A program made the position numbers and the translations under genes. The notes below the pieces were generated by a model. That model searched no databases, had not been told where the DNA came from, and saw nothing but the letters and a program-made list of their open reading frames with translations. A DNA stretch of 64,000 nt, from contig JAWUZG010000084.1 in NCBI GenBank assembly GCA_036785705.1, positions 6,879,001 to 6,943,000 on the forward strand, in the 5' to 3' direction. This DNA comes from Acanthornis magna. Lineage: Eukaryota; Chordata; Aves; Passeriformes; Acanthizidae. The stretch's first letter is position 1; the number at the start of each line of letters is the position of its first letter. Shown here one piece after another: positions 13,443 through 64,000 of the stretch.

Positions 13443-14730
13443 AATGGGGAGGGTTGATAAAGTGTGAAAAACGGGAGAGGAAGCAAAGGGCATTACCAGA
13501 GCCAGGTGATGGTTGCTGGTGTTGAGAAATCTATCACTTGGCGTGGCAGGAGCCAGCAGGTAGCAAGCTGGGCCTCGGGAGGAGGGCTGGTTCAGGAGTT
13601 AGCAGGTATTAAAACTCTGGTCTGTGTTTTCTTCAGCTCGCCAGTTTCAGAACCTCTGTGTCTGCAGTTTGCTCTTTGCTTCCCTCCTGTTTTGGGGGAT
13701 CACCGTGAACTAATTAAGCTGTTCGTGTGGCTAAACTGGGTTAGTGAAATGTTCATCATTGTTAACCCTTTCTTTATTCTCTATTGGTTTCTTTTTATTC
13801 GAAATTGTTTCACTGATCCTGTTTTGAGTGGGATGCCACAGGGGGTGGGTTTTTTCTGGTGACAAAGAATTCTGAGATGCTCTGTTTCACTGTCCTTCCC
13901 CTGCTGGGTGCACTGCCAGGGCTGCACTAAACTGGTGGATTTGTACTGTGCCTGGTGAAATTGTGTTTCTCTATGCTTTTATGATATTTTTTACATTGCA
14001 AAATGCAGTGGGATTCTTACTGTTTTGAAGGTTTGGTGTTGAGAAGCATGTTGACCTGAAACTTCCTGAAGTATTGCTGGGTGTTTATGTTAATGGATCT
14101 CATATATCGCTTGACATTTCTTGACAAATCATCTCATAGTTGTAGCTGTTTGATCATTGATTCTAATTTAAATCCAAGGTAGTTGCAACTTTGCAGTCTG
14201 TGGGACAGTTTGCATCTTGATTTTTGTAGAGCTTTTCCTGTGATGCAACAACCACCTGAGTGGTAAATGTTTATGTGAGGAACATCAAAGATGTTTGAAA
14301 GACCTTTTTAGTCTTCAGCAGGCAATACTGTGTTCCTTTAAAAAGCCCCCAAGTTTCCCTTTTGCACGGAATTTGTATAAAATAATTATTTACAGATAAA
14401 TAGTTTCTAAAGACCTCATTACTGTAACTTGGATAAGGAAAGTACTTTCTAGCCATTACTTCTGTTAAAGGAGAGAAACTGTGAAAACCATGATCTGATG
14501 ATAGCAGTCCTTTGATAGTTGTTAAATGTGGGGACTTGCTCTCTCTCTAAACTTATGGGCTGCATCATATTTTTATTTATCTCCTCTTATGCTTGCATTT
14601 TCTCAGTTGTAGAATACAACTGTCCGTTTCTGCTGGTGAGTTAGTCTCTTGCATTTGTTAAAAGTGCTCTTCACTGTTTGTATCAAAACCATTTCAATTA
14701 GTACTGAATTAATCAGCTAATTGAAGGAAA

Positions 14731-14874
14731 CCAAGATTAGCCCAGTTGGGTAGAGCATGGTGCTAATAACATGAAGGTTGTGGCTTCAATCCCTGTATGG
14801 CCATTTACCTAAGAGTTGGACTCGATGATCCTTGTGGGTCCTTTCCAACTCAGAATATCCTTTTAATTCTGTGA
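14731..14874 (+). mobile_element. SINE with tRNA-Ile-like head and CR1-like tail (TguSINE1-type)
   Basis: About 75 bp resemble tRNA-Ile: an A-box-like gattagcccagttgggtaga, an anticodon-loop context ggtgctaataac, and a B-box-like ggttgtggcttcaatccc. It is followed by gttggactcgatgatccttg and gggtcctttccaactcagaa, then attctgtg. The second half is the 3' end of a CR1 element. This head-tail architecture is that of the songbird SINE TguSINE1, mobilised by CR1 machinery. Confidence 0.85.
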
Positions 14875-17650
14875 CTCTCCAATTCACAGAGACCGATTTT
14901 GAAGCCTTGAGTTATTTTTGCCTGCTGGAGATGTGCTGCAGTTGGTGTTTTGCAGGAGCAGGGTGTCTGTGTTTGAGGCTGATCATAAATTTAGAAATTT
15001 AGGGTTAATTGCTTTTTACCTCTGGGTGTAAGCAAATATTGTTAGTGGATTTTTGGCCTCCCCACTGCTGCTGATGGCTGTCTAGTGACAATCACTAGAG
15101 AGGAGAGAAGGGGGAGTCCAGGCAATGGAAGCACTGGTGCTCAGGTTCTCATTACTCGTAATGGCAGGAAAACAGGGTGTCCAGTGTCCTGGAATGGCAC
15201 AGATCACCTGGAATGAACTTTTCTGATGTTGGTGAGCTGTCTCTTGGCATTCCCTACCTTGCAGGGAATCAGTATCTTTGGAAGCCAGCGTGGCCCAGTC
15301 TGAAGGTCCAGTAGTTTGCAGTATTCCGAGCATGAAGGCTCTCCCAAAAGAGGTAACTAGAGATGGGAGACTGCTCGTGTGGAAGGGAGAAGGAGCATCC
15401 TGCTGAGCTGCCAGTCAGTGTTTCAGCAGTGTGGAGAGGAGACAAGGGTGCTACCGAGGCACTCTGGCAAGAGCAGTGTCTGTGCAACAGCTCAGTGTCT
15501 TGATGGATGGCAGGAAGTCCTGTGAGGCTTGCCTTATATTTCTGTCTGGATCAGGACTCGGTGGTTTCCAGAAATCAATTTTAGTCCTTTCATTAAATTA
15601 CAGACAGACTCCAGCTCTAAAAAATTTAAGAGTGTGTTGGTGAGAATGTCTCTTGGGAGGAGATGGTGCAAGGCTTCTTTAAATAGGTAAACATCCATTC
15701 AATGTTTGTTAGGGTTTGGGTTTTTTTTTTTTAATTTTAAGGGAAGAGCAGCATAATGTATTTTGCAATATTAATAGTCTTAATGAAAAGGTCTTTAAGT
15801 CACAGATTTTTCTTTTTATTTTCAAAATACACGTAGCCTTGCGCATAGGTGAGCCCAGTGATTGTGGTGTGTGGTTTCCGAGTTCAGGAGAAAATTTGGC
15901 CTTCATATATTTTCTCTCTTCTTCGTATGTGGAAGATAAAAAAAAAACAGCCAAGGTAAAAAACAGCTTAGTACATGTCTGAGGTTTTTCCTCAATTATC
16001 TAAAAGTTGACATTACATCATCTGTACAGATGTAAATATAGAAAATAGTAGGTGTGTTAAATCTCCTGACATATTTTTAAAAGCTTTTTACAGAGGACTG
16101 ACTTCACTTGAGTGTATGCTTGTGTCAGTAGAGATGTGCCATTATGTCCATTTTTCTTTTTCTGGGAGATTGGAAGTTTCTTTAAATGCTTATTTTCATC
16201 TTTTATGGTTGTTTTAGCTGTGGAAATGCTGTTATCTTTTCCGTCTTTGGCTCCACTCTTTCACAGGATGGTTATATTTCAATGAAATCATCTCCTGGTT
16301 TTTCCTAACTGTTCCTCTCTCGATACGTGTCAGATTTCCCCAAATAAACTTTTTTTTCTTTCTGAATGATGATATTGTTGAATTATATTGTTGAACAGAT
16401 TAATAAATACTGTAGCTGTGTGGTTTTGTATGAAAACCAGCTGAGCTGTTGCTTTTCCAGACAAATAATAAAAGCAATCCTTCCTTCAATTTCAGTGCTG
16501 AAACCCAAAGAATTAGCAAAATTGATGTGAATATTTTGGGTATTGAGAGACCTGTCCTAGGTCCTGATTCAGGGTAAGATCCCTGTTTGAGATAATATTT
16601 AAGACTTAGTTTAAAGAAAATCAAGACGTACATTACTTTTTAGCTGTCCAAGAGCTTGTTAGGCATTCAGTGGAAATGCAGTTTGGTTTGCTGTAATGTG
16701 TTTGTTAGGTTCTGTATTGTGCACAGACAGTGCTGTAACCATCTCTGTCTATGGCTACTGCGTGGAAGTAAGTGTTGTACCAAATAAAGATTCTAACTTG
16801 GCTTAGAAATTGAACTTTAAATATTACTCTAAAAGTACAAAACAAACCAAACCAATTCTGAAATCAATTTCTATTGCCATGTAATTGCTGCATGTAAGAA
16901 AACAAATGAGGAGTTGGAGTATGTTTTCTCTTTTGCAGGTGCTGCTGAAATAATTCTATTTATTTAAAGCATATGATTTCATGCAATTGTGCCTGATTGT
17001 TAGTGCAGCTGTCAACAGCTGCATGCTCATTTAGCTAATTGCATTCTAGTAATATAGCTAAGCTTATTTTAAGATATGCAGTTGTACGTTTTTGTTTTTT
17101 TAAAGCAACCACTCTCAGAATATTTACTGCAGAGAGTTCTGTGCTATCACAATGAACTGCCATTGGTTCAAGAGGAAATTTAAGAGCATCTAAACAACAT
17201 TTTCAGCCAGTATAGTGTATGGATAGCACCTGTGGAAAGTTGGACCATGCCATTTAAATTCATACAGTTCTAAAGGCCTCAAAATGGTCTCATCCTTGGG
17301 GTTGGTTTCATCATCTGCTCTTTGGGAATATTTTATAGTTAACATGTAAAATTTTAATTTCACAATCATCTAATTCCTACTGCTGCATCAGTATTCTGGT
17401 TCCGTCTACAGGAATGATGAGTTTCTCTTACATACTGATCCTCTCCTAGAAATATGTATGTAAAATGAGATTTGTTTAAGTTGTATCTGTATACAAAGCA
17501 TATTAGGAGAGAAGACTGTCATGCATGCTAATTCTGGATATTTATATGGTTTTTACTGGTATGTTAGCAACGTGATCGCAGTCAACAGTATGAAATGTAT
17601 AATGCAGTGTTGTTTTTATTTGTTATATAGCTTTATGCCAGTATATACAG

Positions 17651-59223
<41,573 letters not shown>

Positions 59224-60176
59224 CCTCCTGTCCTGCAGGAAAAACTGTCTTCACAAAAACAAAAAAAGCAACAAGGAGTGAATCTCGTTAGTATGCAAAA
59301 GTTCTGTCTTGCCAGTACATTGTATCGTGAACTTGTTCATGGCCCAAAAATGCAACTTTGACTTTTCTTGAAGGAAACTCCAGAAATAGTACAGGCAAAT
59401 GGATAGAAGCTGTAAACTCAATGTAAAAAAGAGGATTTTGGTATAAATCTATTTTAGAGTTTATTTGCTGATTTGCTTTTTACACACTTTCATGTGAAAG
59501 AGATAGAGATGAGTATTGTGCAGCTTATTTTAAAGCTGCAGTATTTCCTTGCCATAGAAAATGTGCAGTGAGCCTTTCAGCATTCTGTGAACTTGCCTTC
59601 AGATATGCTGTTTGTCATAGACCCCAGTGTATACACTCCATTTCTTGCTGAGAAGGTCATTCTATAGTTTTTAAACTAATATTTTATATATTAACATTAT
59701 TACCAACGTTTGATTTTTAACGTATTGGGTCGTGTTCTGCTGCAAGGGAACTACAGATCTGATCTGTGCTTTTTTTTAATAGCTCCAAAGCACTGATTTG
59801 TCAGCAATTATTTTTTTCCTTTATTTTTGTTGTCAGTATTATTTTTAGTGAAATCCAGGAGACTGAACCGTGAAATGTCCAGAGATCAAAGTAATATTTT
59901 TCATATTGGTACGTAATTGCACAGAAGAAGAAATTAAGTCTGTTTTTTAACTGATTTTTTTTATTTATTTAACCTATCATTGTGTTTTGTAAGTTTGTCT
60001 TTAAAAAAAATCTTCTATGATACAGCTGGCTATATTACGTTGCAATTCAGAATTTACAGTGTAGCCCACTTAAATGAAAAACCTGGAATAATTGCTCATA
60101 ACACAGAAAGGTTTCCACTTAAGCCAGCCTTTTGAAGCTTGGTATATGGTTGCTGCTGGTAATTCTCTTAACTGCT

Positions 60177-60182
60177 AATAAA
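60177..60182 (+). terminator. DENND5A: polyadenylation signal AATAAA
   Basis: A canonical hexamer in gctaataaagag, 954 nt after the stop codon. It is followed 40 nt later by a second one, so the two may act as alternative or cooperating signals. Confidence 0.55.
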
Positions 60183-60216
60183 GAGGGACACAAGTTCCCC
60201 AAATGCCAGATGACTA

Positions 60217-60222
60217 AATAAA
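60217..60222 (+). terminator. DENND5A: polyadenylation signal AATAAA (likely main)
   Basis: A canonical hexamer in actaaataaagat. A T-rich stretch around 60310-60330 could serve as a downstream element, though it is rather distant. Confidence 0.55.
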
Positions 60223-60245
60223 GATCTTTATGCCCCATCTGAAAT

Positions 60246-63200
60246 AATAATGGTATACCTTACTAACAAATATAAGGATTTCTTAATGTTTCTTGAAAGA
60301 CAGTGGTATTAAGGTTTTTTCCTTTTCCTTTTGAATGCATATGTTTTGGATCCTGTTGTCACAGTCTGCTTCATTTGGGATGCTTTTGTTTTTAGCTAAG
60401 AAAGTTTAGTCCATTTCTACTATGAAACACAAACATTTTGAAAGCTTAATTTATTGGAGATCTGGAACTTGGCAAATGCCTAAAGGCATCTCCGTTCATT
60501 TGAATCCTCTGATAAAAATCTCTTTGAAATGAATAAGTGACTTAAGAACAGGCTGATTTATCAGCATCACAGATTACTGTACAGAAGTTCAGGGCTGTGT
60601 ATTTAAGAGGTCTCCACTGTATAAACTTATCTCAGTATTGTCTCTCTTTTGAGAAGCAGAGTCCAAGTTTTTTGGTTCATACAATGTTGTAGCACTTCTA
60701 CTTTACCTACAGCTTAGTCACATCTTGTGGTAGTTTCATTTCCATAATTTATGAGTATAGCACATGTATTAAATTTTTGACTATTTTTACTTTTGTCCTA
60801 TTTATTTCATTATTAAACTGAGAAGTTCCTTTGTCACTGCTTATCAGAGCAAGATTCTTCTTTGATTTCACAGTAGCATTAGGAAGATGTGAGGGTAGTG
60901 TCTGAGCCACTCCTCACATGGGGTGGGTGTGAATTCTTTCACAGCGTGGAGCTTACAGGAACATTTCACAGAAGTATTCTGTGTGTGCAGGCTTGGTTTT
61001 GTTGGTGGTTTTTTTATTTTTCTTCCAGCTTTGGAAGGGCAAAAATAAAACAGGTGTGTACTGCATTCTGAGAATTTCATGTATTCAACTAAATATGTTG
61101 GGATAGTCTTTTTATACCTGCCCCAAATTGTTTATGCATTAATAATAAGAAAATAATTTTACAGTGCTTTCAGCTATCTTGGAAACAAATTTACTAGGCC
61201 TGTATATTTCACAGGGAATATTAAGTAAGAAAGGAAGGCTCCATATTTTGACCTTAACAGATGAGTTGATCCTGTTAAAACCATGTATCTCATAGTATTA
61301 AGTATGGATTCATTTTATCTTGCATGAGGTAATTACCCTGAATCAAGCTTCTCTTTTTATCTTTTTTTCTTTTCTTCTTTACACAAGTTCACCTAGTGTG
61401 ACATGATACCATTGGCTTAATGGCTGTTTTGGTGTGGATTGTTTTGCCCTCACTATGACAGAGATCCCTGGGATGGGCAGAGGCTGGCATTTGGTGATTC
61501 CCAAGGATGGGCTCCTTGGCTGGCTCATGGGGATGGCGCTGTCCACCAGTGAGAAACCCCTGTGTGCTGGCACCCTGTGCGAAAGGAAACACAGAGTTCA
61601 TCTTCCCAGCTTCCCAGTTAGTTTTATTTTCACAGGAAAAACCAGTTTGAGATACACCCTTCCTCCTCCTCTCACTGGGGGCTTGTTCTCGATCCTGTTA
61701 GGGATTAAAGCACTTTTTGCTATGGACTTCTAAGTCTGGAGGGATTTGCTCTGCTGAAGGACCAGTAGAAGGTTCTGAAATGCAGCAATAAAAAACTGGT
61801 TTTGTTAGACCCACAGGCAGCCAAGGAAGAGGGAGATATTAAATACAGCCTGTGCCAGGTTTTTTGGGGAAGAGATTTGGCTGGCATGTCTAAGAACAGT
61901 CCAGTCTGTAGTAGCAGCCCCAATCCCCATCATTTTCAGTGTTCACCCCAAACCCACCTACTACTTTCATAGCTGTTCCTAGCATCAGTCCCACAGGAGA
62001 AGGCTCAGATCCAGCATTTGCTCTTGCCATGCCATTCTGCTGAACTTTTTAAGGACAAATGGTGTAGTCAGCATGTTTTTATCTAGAGCTTTGTAAAATC
62101 CTTCTCCCTTTGTTCAGAGTACTGCAGTTGAAACTTTTTTTCCTGTTACTTTTCCAAAACAAGGTGGCAGGTTTTGTAGGTGCAGTTAATGTGACTTTAC
62201 TGTTCTGTTGTTTGGTGGGGATTTTTTGGTGACAGTTAATGGGAAAAGATAATTTTTTTAACAGCATACATACATTCTGGAGAGAGAAATACAGTGATAA
62301 AAAATAAGCAGTTCATCATGCAGTAAATATGTAGTGCTAAACTGGCCAGATGTATTTACAGGCTCATACCTGATTTGAGGGGAAAAAATAGGCTATCACC
62401 TATCAATTATTTATGCTTCTTTGGTTAATGCTATCAGAGTTCATACAATGATACTTTCTACAAAAAGAAAATGCAAATTAATAAATACTTGGTTTAAATG
62501 TAATGAAATACTATGATGATAAGTTTATACAAAAAAAAAAAAAAAAGCTTTTACCTGCCATAAACTTTAACCACCTGATATTCCATAGCTGAAAACATAT
62601 TTGTGAACCGGAGACCATTCCACAACTTTTTCCACTACAGAGTATTTTTCAAACTATTCAAATGGGACTTACTAGCTGGATGATCCATACTTTTTATGTG
62701 TTTTAAATTCATGAATATGTTAAGATTTCTGCAGTGGAACTATTCAGAGTTAACTTTTTCTGTATCTTGTCAAATGAATTTTGTCCGTAGTGAAGAGACT
62801 ATAGGATACTTGAAAATACTTGAAGAAATTGTACACGTACTTCACATCTTTGTAGCTCTTTATTTTTTACCTAGAGATTGGCTGTTAAACTAAGGTAAAG
62901 CATCAATACCTTATAAACTATATATTTTACTACATGGGGAAATCACTGGCTTGTTTTTTTAAGGGCCGTGTTGAAGTTTACATTATAATGACAAAACCAG
63001 GTACTGTTTTCCTTTTTTTATTTTTCCTGTGACATTTCAATCCATTGGACATTAAATGTGAATTGGATATACAAAGCAGTTTTACAGGTGTAGCTCATTT
63101 GCTGAATTGCAATAAAATTTGTCTTCTAACATGAAAAAATAGCATTAATGTGCTATTTTCAAAAAGCCTGTTATCATTTGGCTGATCACTTGCTCTTTGC

Positions 63201-64000
63201 CTGGCTGCAGGTATGTGGGACATTTTATTGACTCGTTTCGGGAAACGTTTGTTGTACAGTTTTGTCTCGGATCTGTTCAACTACAACTCCTCCCTTCCAG
63301 CTCCAATGTAGCTTTCCCACAAGGCATCCTTGGCAGCAAGACTGGCACAAGTGGAAGAGATGCCTGCTCAGGAATCAGGGAATGGGGAGAAGGGGAAGGC
63401 AGAGGGACTGCTGCAGAGCTTGGAAGGTGTCTGTGAGTGCACACACTCACTCTGTTTCGAACTGTGTGAAGTCGTCACTGAACATTTTATACCGCGAGGG
63501 AAGACGGAAGGGAAGGAGTTTGATCATTAATTTGGAGGTATCTCTGTTCCTTCACCTGTCACACACCTCCTGGCCTGTGGTGGAGGCTCTTTTTAAGCAA
63601 AGCAAAATCACAGGTGTTAATATCTCTCTTGGGGGAACCACATCGATCTTTCTGAGCTGGGGGTGACCCTGCACTACTGACAACTGATGGTGTTCCCCTG
63701 TGGGCTCCCTGGGGACATGGCAGAGGGTGAGCTTGGCCTGAGCGGTGCTCTGGCCTCATCCTTGGGCAGGTTTGGGGGGTGCAGTCATGGGCTTGGTCCC
63801 TGCTATGGGCATGCTGAGCCTGGGTGAGACACCAAACCTGCTGCTCAGAAACAGACCATTCCTGTTCTCTGGGCTTCGGACCAGCTGCTCCTGATTGCTC
63901 TGCAGGGCATGACAGGGATGGATGTGGAGCAGGCCAGATGGAGCTGTGAGGTAAGTGCAGCTTTGGAAGCACATTCTCTTCATCACAGCTGGCCTCAGGT
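60246..64000. other. downstream intergenic region, no gene recognised
   Basis: AT-rich until about 63150, with an A16 run at 62531-62546 and AATAAA hexamers at 61044 and 63111. From about 63200 it becomes more GC-rich. None of the open frames shows a recognisable product. In mammals SCUBE2 is the next gene in this direction, but I see none of its exons here. Confidence 0.6.

Larger units (their letters stand above)
1..17650 (+). other. DENND5A: DENND5A intron 1 (3' part), no conserved exon recognised
   Basis: Exon 1 (the N-terminus before ASKTRDGG) is not found in this stretch, so it is read as intron 1. It is AT-rich. Within it I recognise a C30 run at 1003, a CpG island at 1105-1345, a CR1 remnant at 1965-2550, C runs at 4446 and 12092, an LTR fragment at 13231-13442 and a tRNA-headed SINE at 14731-14874. 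The remaining sequence shows no protein similarity I can name. Confidence 0.75.
59224..60245 (+). other. DENND5A: DENND5A 3' UTR (inferred end)
   Basis: About 1 kb of AT-rich sequence follows the stop codon and runs to two close AATAAA signals. The length is similar to what I recall for the mammalian transcript. The exact cleavage point cannot be seen. Longer forms ending at later AATAAA sites (61044, 63111) are possible. Confidence 0.65.

Noticed and set aside
14731..14805. A functional tRNA-Ile gene
   Set aside because: The tRNA-like part has several changes from tRNA-Ile and runs directly into a CR1 tail, so it is a SINE head.
63197..63986. Several overlapping open frames near the right end
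   Set aside because: They arise in GC-richer sequence, overlap on both strands, and none resembles a known protein or carries convincing splice structure.

Overview
This is vertebrate nuclear DNA, almost certainly from a bird and probably a songbird. It is AT-rich and mostly intronic, with GT-AG introns throughout. It carries CR1 LINE remnants, a fragment of a common avian ERV-type LTR, and a short SINE with a tRNA-Ile-like head fused to a CR1-type tail (the architecture of TguSINE1, described in zebra finch).

One protein-coding gene explains the coding content: DENND5A (RAB6-interacting protein 1) on the + strand. I placed 22 coding exons between 17651 and 59223, all with consistent splice phases. 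They encode 1245 residues plus a stop. Only the first coding exon (about 43 residues in the human protein) is missing, and it must lie upstream of position 1. The rebuilt length (about 1288) agrees with the human protein (1287). The C-terminus SLVKGIDI and the N-terminal part of the DENN region match DENND5A rather than its paralogue DENND5B.

Layout: 1-17650 is the 3' part of intron 1. It contains a C30 run, a compact CpG island (about 1105-1345) that could be an internal promoter, a CR1 fragment, an LTR fragment and the tRNA-Ile/CR1 SINE. 17651-38134 holds exons 2-9, which encode the uDENN/cDENN/dDENN module (the Rab GEF part). 38135-43550 holds the linker exons 10-11. 43551-51539 holds exons 12-16 (RUN1, the RAB6-binding domain). 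51418-55575 holds the PLAT domain, and 56407-59223 the tail exons with RUN2. The 3' UTR starts at 59224, with close-spaced AATAAA signals at 60177 and 60217. From about 60245 to the end I see no recognisable gene.

The points most worth a second look are: a symmetric, stop-free 108-nt candidate cassette exon in intron 10 (40848-40955) that would insert 36 residues between the DENN module and RUN1; a strong decoy acceptor 33 nt upstream of exon 8 whose use would put a stop codon directly before the exon; and the intronic CpG island with a short ATG-initiated ORF.
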